From: Elusimicrobium simillimum
GTDB lineage: Bacteria > Elusimicrobiota > Elusimicrobia > Elusimicrobiales > Elusimicrobiaceae
Length of the DNA stretch: 64,000 nucleotides
NCBI RefSeq assembly: GCF_049639735.1
Contig: NZ_JBEVVA010000003.1
Location: 744,001-808,000, forward strand
Reading direction: 5' to 3'
Positions 40,478-49,923 of this stretch are shown piece by piece; positions within the stretch are counted from its first letter, which is position 1; each line of letters opens with the position of its first letter. Below the pieces are notes generated by a model, which saw only the letters and a program-made list of their open reading frames with translations, was not told where the DNA came from and did not search any database. A program made the position numbers and the translations under genes.

Positions 40478-41784
40478 TGAAAATAGCAGATTTGTTTGCG
40501 GAAATAGGCATAAAAGGGGGCGGTCCGGCTATCATGACAATGAAAGGCCTGGTAAGTTCTTCTATGGCCGCTAAAGCTGCGCTTGTTGCCGTTGTCTATG
40601 CTTTTCATGAAATGACAGAAGCCGCCAGAGAGTTAGCTGTAAATCTTGATAAGTATGAAGCTATTACAGGCAAGTCCGCTGAGGAACTGCAAGCCCTTTC
40701 TTATGAGGCCGCCCAGGCTAACGTATCTATGGAAGAGGTTAGCGGCACCATTCAAAACCTGCAAAAAATTAAAACAGATGTTTTATTAGGCAAAGGTATG
40801 CCCGGCGCATTTGTACTGCTGGGCATAGACCCTAATGAAGACCCTGTTGAGATGCTTAACCAGCTTAGAAGTAAAATAAAAGAACTCCCGCCGGAAGTAG
40901 CCAAGACCATTACCTCAGAACTGGGCATTTCAGACAACCTGTTTTATATGTTGTCAAAATCAGGTGATGAGTTTGAAAAACTTAACCAGAGATATGTACT
41001 TACCAGAAAACAGAGGGAAGACTTAGTAAAGCTTAACGCTGAGTGGAAAAAGTTTTGGTTTACCATTAAACAGCTTTCAGCTCAGGCAATGGCGCTCAGT
41101 TCAATATTCCAAACCAAAGTATTGCAAGTAGTACTTAGGGTGGTTACAGCTCTGTCTGAGTTTAGCAGGTATCTGTACAGCCTTATACAAGCTAATGAAA
41201 ACCTAAAAATAGCTGTCATTGCTTTAGGCGCAGTGCTGGCGGTTGTATTTGCACCGTGGTATGCTGCGCTGGCGGCAGTATTGTTAATTATTGAAGACAT
41301 TTTTGTCTATTTTGAGGGCGGTGACAGCGTTACAGGCAAAATAGTTGAGTGGGTAAATGCGTCGGATACTCTTAAAGAAGCGTTTATACAGGTTAAAGCT
41401 GTTTTAGCTGGCATTTGGTCAATTATAGAAAAAGCTATAGAGGGTTGGAAGCTTATAAAAGAATTATCTGATGATATTGGGTTATCGGACAAACTTGCCA
41501 ATTTCAAACTACCCGGTATGTTTAGCTTTTCAGATGTTAAAGGCGGCATTAAAGGCTTTGTAGATACATTCAAAACGCCCTCTGAATCTGCCATACCCAG
41601 TATGCCCAGCAGTAACAATACTTCTACATCAAACAATAACACAACTAATAATAGTGTAAATGTCTACACTCAAGGTGGAGACAGTCCCAGAGAAACAGGC
41701 AGAATTATAGGTGATGAGGTAAGTAATGCCATCGGACAAAGCCCAGCCCTAACTTACGGTGCTGGCGGCGGGGGTGGCAGATGA
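40477..41784 (+). CDS. Tail tape-measure protein
   Basis: 435 aa. Helical with a Gly-rich start (IGIKGGGPAIMTMKGLVSSS), a hydrophobic membrane-like segment (IAVIALGAVLAVVFAPWYAA, about 245-265) and a Ser/Asn-rich C-terminus. It is short for a tape measure, implying a short contractile tail. TAATG overlap with the chaperone. Confidence 0.85.
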   Translation: MKIADLFAEIGIKGGGPAIMTMKGLVSSSMAAKAALVAVVYAFHEMTEAARELAVNLDKYEAITGKSAEELQALSYEAAQANVSMEEVSGTIQNLQKIKTDVLLGKGMPGAFVLLGIDPNEDPVEMLNQLRSKIKELPPEVAKTITSELGISDNLFYMLSKSGDEFEKLNQRYVLTRKQREDLVKLNAEWKKFWFTIKQLSAQAMALSSIFQTKVLQVVLRVVTALSEFSRYLYSLIQANENLKIAVIALGAVLAVVFAPWYAALAAVLLIIEDIFVYFEGGDSVTGKIVEWVNASDTLKEAFIQVKAVLAGIWSIIEKAIEGWKLIKELSDDIGLSDKLANFKLPGMFSFSDVKGGIKGFVDTFKTPSESAIPSMPSSNNTSTSNNNTTNNSVNVYTQGGDSPRETGRIIGDEVSNAIGQSPALTYGAGGGGGR

Positions 41785-42638
41785 TTGATTTAGCCAGAAT
41801 ACTTAATAACCCGCTTGCCAATAAAATCAGCAACCTTGTTGAGTTTACTGATTTTGCTTCTACTTTCCTTGATAAATACTTAGTCCAGCCTGAAACTGAC
41901 TCAGGTTTATCAGATGGCGTTAATGGCTTTTTATTTGACATCAAAGGTGAAGAATTTATTGACCTTAACAGTGATATTACAGACCATTACGTTGAAAATA
42001 ACAGCGCAATGCAAGACCATATTGCCCTAAAGCCAGAAACTATCACTCTAACAGGTTACGTAGCGGAGTTAAAAAATACGCCGCCCCCAGGCCTTGAGTT
42101 TATCTCTCAAGAAGTTGAAAAGCTGCAAACCTTAACACCTTTTCTGCCGCAACTTACTACCCAGGCGCAGGCTATTTATAATGAAACAGAACGTCAATAC
42201 CGTGTATATCAAAAAGCCAATGAGTCTGTTAATAATACATGGGATTCTTTTCAAAAGCTGTTAGCAGGCAGAAGTATACAAGGGGATGCCGCTATAACCA
42301 GCCAGAGGGACGCTTTTCTATTCTTTTATACTTCTTGGCAATCTAGGCAGCTTTTTACTATTCATACCCCCTGGGGCGTATTTACACAAATGGCAATTTT
42401 AAACCTCCGGGCTAAACAAGATGAGGATACTAAAATGATTTCTTCTTTTGAAATTACCTTTAAAAAAATTCGTTGGGCAGAAGCTATTACAAACACTTCC
42501 TTAAAAATACAAGGTAGGGCTAAAGTGCAATCCCAGAAACAAGTAGATAAGGGTGTTAAAAAATATAAACAAAGTACTCTTTTTCAAGGCTCTAGAGGTA
42601 CTGCTGATGTTTTAGATAAATGGATGGGAGGCAGTTAA
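41781..42638 (+). CDS. Baseplate/tail protein (DUF6046-like)
   Basis: 285 aa. DLNSDITDHYVENNSAMQDH, then ITLTGYVAELKN and ITSQRDAFLFFYTSWQS, with IRWAEAITNTSLK at the end. This pattern is frequent in tail-tip proteins of phages with DUF3383 sheaths. ATGA overlap with the tape measure. Confidence 0.7.
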   Translation: MIDLARILNNPLANKISNLVEFTDFASTFLDKYLVQPETDSGLSDGVNGFLFDIKGEEFIDLNSDITDHYVENNSAMQDHIALKPETITLTGYVAELKNTPPPGLEFISQEVEKLQTLTPFLPQLTTQAQAIYNETERQYRVYQKANESVNNTWDSFQKLLAGRSIQGDAAITSQRDAFLFFYTSWQSRQLFTIHTPWGVFTQMAILNLRAKQDEDTKMISSFEITFKKIRWAEAITNTSLKIQGRAKVQSQKQVDKGVKKYKQSTLFQGSRGTADVLDKWMGGS

Positions 42639-42639
42639 T

Positions 42640-42987
42640 ATGCAAATTATTGAAGACATATCTAATGAAGCCTCTCAAAAACACACTATCACTATAGAAA
42701 CAGGTGATGATGTTGTTTTAGAACTTATATACAGGCCCACGCAATTAGGCTGGTATATAGACATCACTTACAATGACTTTGTTTTACGTGGCATCAGGGT
42801 AGCAACTTCTTTAAATTTTCTTTGGCAGTGGCATAGCTTAATACCTTTTGGTCTTATGTGTGAGTGTGACGGTAACCAAGAACCGCTGTCTGTAGAAGAT
42901 TTTTTAGTAGGTCGTGCCACACTTTCAATATTAACGCAAGAAGAAGTAAACACTATAGCGGGGTTATTAGCAGATGCGAAAGCTTAA
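42640..42987 (+). CDS. Baseplate plug-like protein
   Basis: 115 aa. Beta-rich: LELIYRPTQLGWYIDITYND, LIPFGLMCECDGNQEP, similar to small baseplate-plug proteins (DUF6983). Overlaps the hub gene by 14 nt. Confidence 0.7.
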   Translation: MQIIEDISNEASQKHTITIETGDDVVLELIYRPTQLGWYIDITYNDFVLRGIRVATSLNFLWQWHSLIPFGLMCECDGNQEPLSVEDFLVGRATLSILTQEEVNTIAGLLADAKA

Positions 42988-43915
42988 CAGAAACTACCAC
43001 CTGACGATACAGGTCCTCAGTAAAGCGCAAGAAGAAGAAATTGCCGCCGCTACCGCAGCGGGCGAAACTGAACTTCTTTCAAAACTGCTTACTGCGCCCG
43101 GCAGGGAACAAATTGAAATAAGCTTACCCTTTACCATGTCTTTTAGCATTGAAAGGAACGCCGCCGCTACCGCTAATACCGCCAGAATAACGCTGTTAAA
43201 TTTAAGCGAGGATACCCGCAGAAAGATTTATAAAGACAAGCACACCACCCTGCAATACAAAGGTATAGAACTCCGGGCCGGCTATGGGGAAGATGTTAAA
43301 ACGCTGCCCTTAATATTTAAAGGCAATATCAAACAAGCCTATAACGAAAGAGTAGGCACTGAATATGAAACCAGGATAGAGGCCTATGACGGCGGTTTTG
43401 CTTTTTTAAACGGTTATACGGCGCAGTCTTTTAATGCTGGCACGCCAACAAACCAAGTATTAGACAGTCTTATTAAAACTTTGCCGGGCGTAAATAAAGG
43501 TATTGTAGGTGATTTTAACAACAAAACACTTCGTGGTAACGCTTTTTCAGGCCCCACTACAGACCTTTTACAAACTATGACCGAGGGTAATTTCTTTATT
43601 GATAATGAAAAAGCCTACTGCCTTAAAGAAGAAGAGTGTTTTGTGGGTAACGTGCAGGTAATTTCAAGTGAATCAGGCCTTTTAGGTTCACCTCAGAGAG
43701 AAGAAACTCTTTTAACTTTCAGAATAATCTTTGAACCCCGTGTTTTAATAGGCCAAATAGTTGAACTTGTGAGTGAAACAGAAAAACATTTTAACGGGCT
43801 TTATAAAGTAATCGCCTTTACACACAGCGGCACAATATCACCCGTAGTAAGCGGCAACTGCACAACAAACGTCAGTCTTTATTATGGCACAAAACAGTTA
43901 GTTGTAAGGAAATAA
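42974..43915 (+). CDS. Baseplate hub protein
   Basis: 313 aa gp27/gpD-like hub: ISLPFTMSFSIERNAAAT, IELRAGYGEDVKTLPLIFKG, FFIDNEKAYCLKEEE and NGLYKVIAFTHSG. Two OB-like barrels would cap the tube. Confidence 0.78.
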   Translation: MRKLNRNYHLTIQVLSKAQEEEIAAATAAGETELLSKLLTAPGREQIEISLPFTMSFSIERNAAATANTARITLLNLSEDTRRKIYKDKHTTLQYKGIELRAGYGEDVKTLPLIFKGNIKQAYNERVGTEYETRIEAYDGGFAFLNGYTAQSFNAGTPTNQVLDSLIKTLPGVNKGIVGDFNNKTLRGNAFSGPTTDLLQTMTEGNFFIDNEKAYCLKEEECFVGNVQVISSESGLLGSPQREETLLTFRIIFEPRVLIGQIVELVSETEKHFNGLYKVIAFTHSGTISPVVSGNCTTNVSLYYGTKQLVVRK

Positions 43916-43917
43916 TT

Positions 43918-44703
43918 ATGCCATTACCCAAATCTATAGAATACGCAACAAACCCTACCTTAAGAATGGTACTGCAACTCTTAAAGGAAGAGATTTTTCA
44001 TGACCTAAACTGCCATCAAGTGGGCGAAATTGCTTCTTTTAACCCGGACGGCCCCACTGCGGAAATAGAAATAAAAATGAAAAGGGTATTAAATGGCGAA
44101 CTTAGGGAATACCCGCTGCTAGTGGATTGCCCGGTATTAGTACTTTCCGGCGGCAAAGGCAGGCTTACTTTCCCTATAGAAAAAGGCGACCCTTGCCTGA
44201 TTCTTTTTAATGACAGGGATATAGACAACTGGTTTGTTTCCGGCCAAACAATGCCGCCAAACTCAACCCGCAAGCACAGCATTGCTGATGCTTTGGGGGT
44301 TGTAGGTTTTAGAAACAAACAAAACGCTATCTTAGACTATTTGACCGACGGCACAGAACTTAAATATGGCGACACAACCATTCAGTTAAAAGACTCATTA
44401 GCCTATATAACAAACGGTACGGCCACTGCTACGCTGGACGGTGCTACCGTTACCTTTGATAACGGCGCAGGGTCAACTATTGTTATGGACGCTACAGGCA
44501 TAAAAGCTACCACGTCCCAAATAGCCACAGTGGAAGCACCACAAACAGATATCAACTCTGCCATTATCAATTTAAACGGTATGGTAAACGCACTGGCATT
44601 AGCTGTGCAGACAATATTTACGGTACAGGGTAAAGCAATAGGGCCTGAACATCAGCATAGCGGTGTACAAAGCGGCCCCGGCAATACAGGAGGGGTAGTA
44701 TGA
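43918..44703 (+). CDS. Baseplate spike (Gp138/gpV type)
   Basis: 261 aa. OB domain (CHQVGEIASFNPDGPTAEIE), then a beta-helix region (TDGTELKYGDTTIQL ...) and an apex with EHQHSGVQSGPGNTGG, where H-x-H can bind iron as in P2 gpV. Punctures the outer membrane. Confidence 0.85.
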   Translation: MPLPKSIEYATNPTLRMVLQLLKEEIFHDLNCHQVGEIASFNPDGPTAEIEIKMKRVLNGELREYPLLVDCPVLVLSGGKGRLTFPIEKGDPCLILFNDRDIDNWFVSGQTMPPNSTRKHSIADALGVVGFRNKQNAILDYLTDGTELKYGDTTIQLKDSLAYITNGTATATLDGATVTFDNGAGSTIVMDATGIKATTSQIATVEAPQTDINSAIINLNGMVNALALAVQTIFTVQGKAIGPEHQHSGVQSGPGNTGGVV

Positions 44704-45059
44704 TTCACAGAAGTTTAGACGCTAACGGCGACTGGGTTTTTGGTAAAGGCAGAAACAGCTACACCAGAAGTACAGAGGCAATCATGCTTAATATCAAAAC
44801 CAGGCTGTTGTCATTCCGTAATGACTGTTTTTTTGACCTAGACGCTGGCGTTGACTGGTGGAATCTTTTAGGCAGTAAAAAGAAAGAAACACTTTTATTT
44901 CAAATAAGGTCTGTTATTGCGGACAGTTACGGGGTATCTAGCATAGAGTCTTTTGATAGTACGTTTTCACAGGATAGAACTTTATCCGTCACCTATTCCA
45001 TTAAAACCGTAAACGGCGACATTGATACAGACACAACGGAGATTATTAAATATGCCTAA
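44700..45059 (+). CDS. Baseplate wedge gp25-like (gpW family)
   Basis: 119 aa. TEAIMLNIKTRLLSFRNDC, DLDAGVDWWNLLG, SVTYSIKTVNGD: gp25-type wedge. Overlaps the J gene by 8 nt. Confidence 0.78.
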   Translation: MIHRSLDANGDWVFGKGRNSYTRSTEAIMLNIKTRLLSFRNDCFFDLDAGVDWWNLLGSKKKETLLFQIRSVIADSYGVSSIESFDSTFSQDRTLSVTYSIKTVNGDIDTDTTEIIKYA

Positions 45060-46224
45060 CACTTTAGACGCTAACGGACTGCAAATTAAAACCTTATCAG
45101 AAATTAAAGATGAAATTTCTGCTGATTTGCGTGAAATTTACGGGCAGGATATTAATTTAGACTCTAACTCACCAGATGGGCAGGTAGTTAACATTTTTGC
45201 CCAAGCGGCAGAGGACAACCTTGAGTTAATTCAAGAAGTGTGCACATCTTTTGACCCTGATTTAGCTGTCGGCAGAATATTAGACCAACGCTGCGCCATA
45301 AACGGCATACAAAGAAGAGTCGGTACTTATACCCATGTCAATATAGCAATAGTTTGTGACAGGTCTTTAAATTTGACAGGGCTAAATACGTCAAGCGAAG
45401 AGGAAGCTTTTACTATCAGCGACAATGAGGGCAATCAGTTTATTTTAGAAAGCACAGTTTCTTTAGATGCCGGAACATCTATTCAAAGTTTCAGGGCTAA
45501 AGAAATAGGCCAAGTAGAAGTTCTGCCCAACACTATAACTACCGCAGTAACTATAGTATTAGGCGTTCTTTCTTTAAATAACACAGGCCCAGCCGTTACA
45601 ACTGGTACTAATGAGGAAACAGATTCTCAACTTAGAGCAAGAAGAAGTATTGCCGTTTCTTTAGGCGGCAAAGGCTTTTTAGATAACCTCAGGTCTGCTT
45701 TAAATGCCCTAGAGGACGTTGCCAGCGCACAGGTTTACAATAACAGGGGCACTTCTGAAGACGCTGACGGCATACCCGCACATGGCATCTGGGCTATTGT
45801 TGACGGCGGCACAGATGAAGCCATTGCAGATATTATGGATGCTAAAATGGGCGGCGGCAACCCTATGAAAGGGTCTGTTTCTATCCCTGTTTTACAAACT
45901 GACAGCAGTTATGACACCTACAGTTTTGACCGTCCTATAACACAGCCGCTTTATATAAACCTAAACATTAAAGGCATAGACGGCCAAGCTGTGCCGCAGG
46001 ACTATATTAAATCACAGCTTGTTTCAAGATTAAGCTATAAAGTTGCCCAAACGGCTGACGCTGGCACTATAAACTGTTTGACGCTAGATATCATGCCTAA
46101 TATTGCAGTAAATTCAACTGTTTCTAATGACAACACTACTTTTGGCCTAACAGCGGCAACCCTTACAAAACAGCATAAATTTGTAGTTTCCGCTGATAAT
46201 ATCAATATTACGGTGGTAAGTTAA
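45052..46224 (+). CDS. Baseplate J-like protein
   Basis: 390 aa from ATG 45052. Classic: LDSNSPDGQVVNIFAQ, ILDQRCAINGIQRR, ETDSQLRARRSIAVS, VYNNRGTSEDADGIPAHGIW. Wedge component. Confidence 0.92.
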   Translation: MPNTLDANGLQIKTLSEIKDEISADLREIYGQDINLDSNSPDGQVVNIFAQAAEDNLELIQEVCTSFDPDLAVGRILDQRCAINGIQRRVGTYTHVNIAIVCDRSLNLTGLNTSSEEEAFTISDNEGNQFILESTVSLDAGTSIQSFRAKEIGQVEVLPNTITTAVTIVLGVLSLNNTGPAVTTGTNEETDSQLRARRSIAVSLGGKGFLDNLRSALNALEDVASAQVYNNRGTSEDADGIPAHGIWAIVDGGTDEAIADIMDAKMGGGNPMKGSVSIPVLQTDSSYDTYSFDRPITQPLYINLNIKGIDGQAVPQDYIKSQLVSRLSYKVAQTADAGTINCLTLDIMPNIAVNSTVSNDNTTFGLTAATLTKQHKFVVSADNINITVVS

Positions 46225-46225
46225 T

Positions 46226-46834
46226 ATGACTGATACAATAGAAAATTTGTTGGAATATTACGCCAACCTTTTAATAATCCAATACCGCAATAAACCAAAG
46301 GCAATAAATACCATAAAAGCGTTTGCCAGGCAAATACTGGCGGATATGCTTCCTATTAAAATAAGAGACGCTTACACCGTAGATACCGCAGAGGGTAAGC
46401 AACTTGACGTTTTGGGCAAATATATAGGTTTTAGCAGGTTTATTTCCACGCTTGTAGTAAAAAACTTCTTTAAATTTAACGTCGGCCCCAACATAACCGC
46501 AATTAACGGGTTTAACACCTACCAACAGGGCCTAATCAGGCAAGCGTGGATGAAGTATAGCGACTTTGATTCACAAGATTACCCGCTTGGCGACAGCGAC
46601 CTTAGAGTAATGCTAAAACTCAAATCAATAATAAATAACGGCAGCGCAATAACCTCAGAAATAAAAACACAGCTATACAACGTTTTTGGTGACTCAATCA
46701 AATTAACAGACAACAGAAATATGACATACACATACACAGTTTCAGAAGACTTAATTGACGTTTTACCCGTAATTTTAGCCTATGATATGCTGCCCGTCCC
46801 TATGGGGGTAAGCTATTCAGTTCAGATAGGATAA
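46226..46834 (+). CDS. Baseplate protein (DUF2612)
   Basis: 202 aa. IKIRDAYTVDTAEGKQLDVLG and VLGKYIGFSR are the DUF2612 signature; follows J as gpI-like proteins do. Confidence 0.85.
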   Translation: MTDTIENLLEYYANLLIIQYRNKPKAINTIKAFARQILADMLPIKIRDAYTVDTAEGKQLDVLGKYIGFSRFISTLVVKNFFKFNVGPNITAINGFNTYQQGLIRQAWMKYSDFDSQDYPLGDSDLRVMLKLKSIINNGSAITSEIKTQLYNVFGDSIKLTDNRNMTYTYTVSEDLIDVLPVILAYDMLPVPMGVSYSVQIG

Positions 46835-46850
46835 AGGAGATAAAAAAATT

Positions 46851-47834
46851 ATGCCCAAAATAGACAGAAAAAATCAAAAACAATTTGCCGGGGCCGCTAA
46901 CCCTATAGACAATATTGCAGTATTCGGCTCCCTGGCAGCCCAAAATCCCGCTTTCAGCAATAACCCTGATGAAATTCAAAGCCTGGATGCTTTTTTAAAC
47001 GGCTGGCTTGAGGCCATTGTTGGTGATAAAAACCCGACTATGGAAGATATGAACGCTCTTTTTTACTTGGCTTTTTACCAGTTGTCATATTTATTCCAAC
47101 AAGGTATAGCAGAATATGACGCAAATACAACCTATTATATGGGTTCAATGGTTTCTATCTCCAATCAGACAACAGGTCTGCCCGCTTTGTACTATTCCAA
47201 GATTAATGAAAATTTAGGTAATAACCCCGCTTCAGATACAACTTCATGGGGCGGCTTGGCTGATACCTTTGCAGATATCTTTTTAAAAAAAGCTGGTGAT
47301 GGCATGATGGGCACTCTTACATTTCCGGCTGTCCTGGCGAGTAAAATAACTTTTTTTATGCAAGCCAATAAAAGCATCCGCTTGCAAGAGGGCGGAAACG
47401 GCTTCTTAGATTTTTTAGTAGACGGCTTGACCACGGGTCTTTACATCGGACCAGACGGCAGCGTTGGAAAAAGAACTGTGGGGGTAAGGGCAGAATTCCT
47501 TACTGCTGGTTCGGGTGGTTTAGCTAAAGATTATGTTACCTCCTACAGCACAACAACAAATTACTGGTATAGGATATGGAACAGCGGGTTTAAAGAATGT
47601 GGTGTTGCTGTAGGCGCAGGAACAACAGCTGTAACCTGGCCCGTAACTTTTAGCGATACACTATACACCGTAGCGGCAAACAATGTGGGTGGAAGTACTG
47701 TAGGTAGCCAAGCCACAATAAATTATATGAGTGGTTTTTATGGCGCAGGCACCAAAAGCACAACAGGCTTTACAAGAATAGGCTCAACGGACGGATTGAA
47801 CCAGCACGTAACTTATTATGCAGCAGGCTATTAA
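46851..47834 (+). CDS. Tail fibre
   Basis: 327 aa. N-terminus for baseplate attachment (MPKIDRKNQKQFAGAANPID). C-terminal receptor-binding end with NYWYRIWNSGFKECGVA and VTWPVTFSDTLYTVAANNVG, the common tail-fibre tip fold. Strong SD AAAGGAG. Confidence 0.85.
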   Translation: MPKIDRKNQKQFAGAANPIDNIAVFGSLAAQNPAFSNNPDEIQSLDAFLNGWLEAIVGDKNPTMEDMNALFYLAFYQLSYLFQQGIAEYDANTTYYMGSMVSISNQTTGLPALYYSKINENLGNNPASDTTSWGGLADTFADIFLKKAGDGMMGTLTFPAVLASKITFFMQANKSIRLQEGGNGFLDFLVDGLTTGLYIGPDGSVGKRTVGVRAEFLTAGSGGLAKDYVTSYSTTTNYWYRIWNSGFKECGVAVGAGTTAVTWPVTFSDTLYTVAANNVGGSTVGSQATINYMSGFYGAGTKSTTGFTRIGSTDGLNQHVTYYAAGY

Positions 47835-47846
47835 AAGGATATTTAT

Positions 47847-48137
47847 ATGAAAAATACTCAAATAAAAAAACCAATAACTGAAGAAACTCAAAAACAATAC
47901 GCTAAGTTTGCCATGTGGTGTAATGAAAAAGGCTACATAATAAAAGATGATAACCCAGAATATTATTACTGTGAAAAATATGTAGTACCAAAACCTACAA
48001 TTTTAGAACAAATACAAGCTTTAGAATTAAAGCAAACACCTAGAATGCTGCGTGGCGCAGCTTTAGGGCTGGAAGAAGATATTGCTCAACTTGAAGCTAT
48101 CGAAGCAGAAATACAACTTTTAAGAAGTCAATTATAA
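47847..48137 (+). CDS. Small tail-fibre-associated protein
   Basis: 96 aa, helical C-terminus (LEEDIAQLEAIEAEIQLLRS), Tyr-rich middle. Resembles fibre chaperones by place and size only. Confidence 0.6.
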   Translation: MKNTQIKKPITEETQKQYAKFAMWCNEKGYIIKDDNPEYYYCEKYVVPKPTILEQIQALELKQTPRMLRGAALGLEEDIAQLEAIEAEIQLLRSQL

Positions 48138-48148
48138 AGGAATAACTT

Positions 48149-48481
48149 ATGTGCCACTCATGCAATGAAAAAGACCATGCTTTATATGTAAAGGATAAGT
48201 ATATAAGACGTTTGGAAAGAAAAATGCAAAATAAGCCAACTCTTTCAACTGTTATATCTTCTTTTACGCTTTTAGGTATTTTAGGCGCCATACTACTTTT
48301 TAGTTTTAGGACATACTTTGACCATAACCATACAGTGCTAATGGCCCAAAAAACACAAATTTTAGCAACTGAAAATAAAGAAAGAATAGTCAAACTAGAG
48401 TTTGAAACCGCTAAAGATATTGCGCTTATAAACCAAAATATGGGCCGGGTTCTTAAAATCTTGGAGGACAAGCCCAGATGA
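48149..48481 (+). CDS. Membrane protein of the lysis region
   Basis: 110 aa. CHSC at the N-terminus, a transmembrane helix (TLLGILGAILLFSF, about 40-53) and a coiled C-terminus. Possibly holin- or spanin-associated. Confidence 0.6.
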   Translation: MCHSCNEKDHALYVKDKYIRRLERKMQNKPTLSTVISSFTLLGILGAILLFSFRTYFDHNHTVLMAQKTQILATENKERIVKLEFETAKDIALINQNMGRVLKILEDKPR

Positions 48482-48609
48482 AAACCAAACATAAGAATGG
48501 TAAAAAAATAAGACTTTGTGGCAACTGCGGCAGCTTAGAAGAGTGTAAAAACAAGTACCCGGACACAAACGCCTTTCTTTTAGCCTGTGCAGAATGGAGG
48601 AAACAATGA
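48478..48609 (+). CDS. 43-aa zinc-ribbon mini-protein
   Basis: MKTKHKNGKKIRLCGNCGSL, then ECKNKYPDTNAFLLACAE and end. ATGA overlaps at both ends (with the membrane gene and the endolysin). Four Cys for zinc. Confidence 0.65.
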   Translation: MKTKHKNGKKIRLCGNCGSLEECKNKYPDTNAFLLACAEWRKQ

Positions 48610-49064
48610 TTGAAAACAAGCAAATTACTAAACACTTCTCTTTTTATGAGTTAACCACAACGGCAAATACTGATTATTTAGAAAAAAACAGACAGTATGG
48701 CTTTGAAAATATGGACAAAGTTGTCTCTCTGGCGCACTTCGCTGAGCAGGTAAGGTCTATTCTAGGCGTACCTATGATAGTAACTTCCGGGGGCCGCTGC
48801 CCAGAACTAAACAAAGCTATAAACGGCAGCCCAACAAGCCAGCATTTTTTATGGGAAGCCATTGATTTTATTCCTAAAAATATGAGTGTTGCAGAAGCTT
48901 TTGACCTTATCAGGGGCAGCAACTTACAATTTGGCCAACTCATATTAGAACGTGCGGGTATAAAAGAATGGGTACACATATCCATGCCGGGCAACAGGTC
49001 TAAAGAACGTCAAAACATGGTGTTAATATACTTAGACGGTAAATATACACAAGTCAAGAGGTAA
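48606..49064 (+). CDS. Endolysin, peptidase M15 type
   Basis: 152 aa. M15_3 pattern: FSFYELTTTAN, PMIVTSGGRCPELNKAI, SQHFLWEAIDF (His and Asp zinc ligands), EWVHISM (His). A D,D- or L,D-carboxypeptidase-like cutter of peptidoglycan cross-links. Starts at ATG 48606 after GGAGG. Confidence 0.88.
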   Translation: MIENKQITKHFSFYELTTTANTDYLEKNRQYGFENMDKVVSLAHFAEQVRSILGVPMIVTSGGRCPELNKAINGSPTSQHFLWEAIDFIPKNMSVAEAFDLIRGSNLQFGQLILERAGIKEWVHISMPGNRSKERQNMVLIYLDGKYTQVKR

Positions 49065-49070
49065 ATAAAT

Positions 49071-49310
49071 ATGCTACAAACAGCAAAAAATTATATTAAA
49101 AGACTTTTATCAGACAGCACGGGCGCACCGTCAAGCCGTTTACACTTAGGCTGGCTGCTTAGTGTTTCCGCCATAGCATTGGCCTTTGCCTATATTTTTT
49201 CTTCCAGCAATAAAGATGTTTACAGTATAATAGAACTGTTTTTAATTATAGCTGGCGGTTGCTTTGGCGTGTCTGTTTTTGGTGAACTCAAAACTTCTAA
49301 AAAGGAATAA
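49071..49310 (+). CDS. Holin
   Basis: 79 aa with two transmembrane helices (LLSVSAIALAFAYIFSS; IIELFLIIAGGCFGVSVF) and charged ends, between endolysin and spanin-like genes. Confidence 0.75.
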   Translation: MLQTAKNYIKRLLSDSTGAPSSRLHLGWLLSVSAIALAFAYIFSSSNKDVYSIIELFLIIAGGCFGVSVFGELKTSKKE

Positions 49311-49312
49311 AA

Positions 49313-49666
49313 ATGAATGAAAAAATTATTAAACTTTTTATTGTTTGTGCTATGCTTATCAGCGGCGGTTGCTGCCCAACAGTCAGAACAGCCGCCTCAG
49401 TACAAACAGATATTAACAGACTCAGACTCTATAATCAGCGGCTTGAAAGTGAAAATGAATACCTTAACGGAAAACTCGCAAACTTTGCAAGCACAGTTGA
49501 AAGCTACTCAGGCGGAGTTGAACAAATCGCAGGAGAAAGTATCTCAGACCTTGACCGATTACAACACAACAATAACTGGCTTGGAGAATACATTGAAAGA
49601 CTTAGAGGAGTCTCACGGGAAAGAGGTAGCGAGCCTAAAAGCACAGATAGCTTGGACCAAGATTAG
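49313..49666 (+). CDS. Lipoprotein-like frame of the overlapping lysis pair
   Basis: 117 aa. Hydrophobic start MNEKIIKLFIVCAMLISGGC with a lipobox-like end (S-G-G-C, imperfect), then helical Asn/Glu/Leu-rich coil. Could be an o-spanin. Starts 4 nt before the next frame and lies wholly within its span. Confidence 0.5.
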   Translation: MNEKIIKLFIVCAMLISGGCCPTVRTAASVQTDINRLRLYNQRLESENEYLNGKLANFASTVESYSGGVEQIAGESISDLDRLQHNNNWLGEYIERLRGVSRERGSEPKSTDSLDQD

Positions 49667-49736
49667 ATTTTATTTAGCTTTGGCCGGGTGCATTGCATTA
49701 GGTATGGTTTTGCTAAAGAAGTTGCTATTGATATAA
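49317..49736 (+). CDS. Spanin-like coiled-coil membrane protein
   Basis: 139 aa. Sec signal MKKLLNFLLFVLCLSAAVAA, a Gln/Lys/Glu/Leu coiled coil (about 45-105) and a C-terminal transmembrane helix (FYLALAGCIALGMVLL). Architecture suits a periplasm-spanning lysis protein. It is read in a different frame from 49313-49666. Confidence 0.6.
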   Translation: MKKLLNFLLFVLCLSAAVAAQQSEQPPQYKQILTDSDSIISGLKVKMNTLTENSQTLQAQLKATQAELNKSQEKVSQTLTDYNTTITGLENTLKDLEESHGKEVASLKAQIAWTKIRFYLALAGCIALGMVLLKKLLLI

Positions 49737-49784
49737 TTTAAGATAAAAAAGACAAGAAATAAAAGAAGATTTTAGGTCAAAATG

Positions 49785-49802
49785 AATGTAGCTTTTATGT
49801 AG
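49785..49802. repeat. Candidate integrase arm site, right copy
   Basis: AATGTAGCTTTTATGTAG, direct repeat of 9603-9620 with one mismatch, 120 bp from attR. Confidence 0.45.
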
Positions 49803-49883
49803 CCTTTTGCTTTGGGTTTGTTAATACTTAGCAGTTCTAAAAAGTTTTAATAGACTTTTAATACCGTCTTAGAATTAATAAAA

Positions 49884-49911
49884 AAGCCCTTTTTATAACG
49901 AAAAAGGGCTT
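49884..49911. terminator. Terminator at the right end of the prophage
   Basis: AAGCCCTTTTT/AAAAAGGGCTT, 11-bp stem. On the minus strand it has a T-rich tail and now serves the tRNA-Thr transcript; it can also end the late operon. Confidence 0.8.
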
Positions 49912-49923
49912 GTATAGTAAAGT

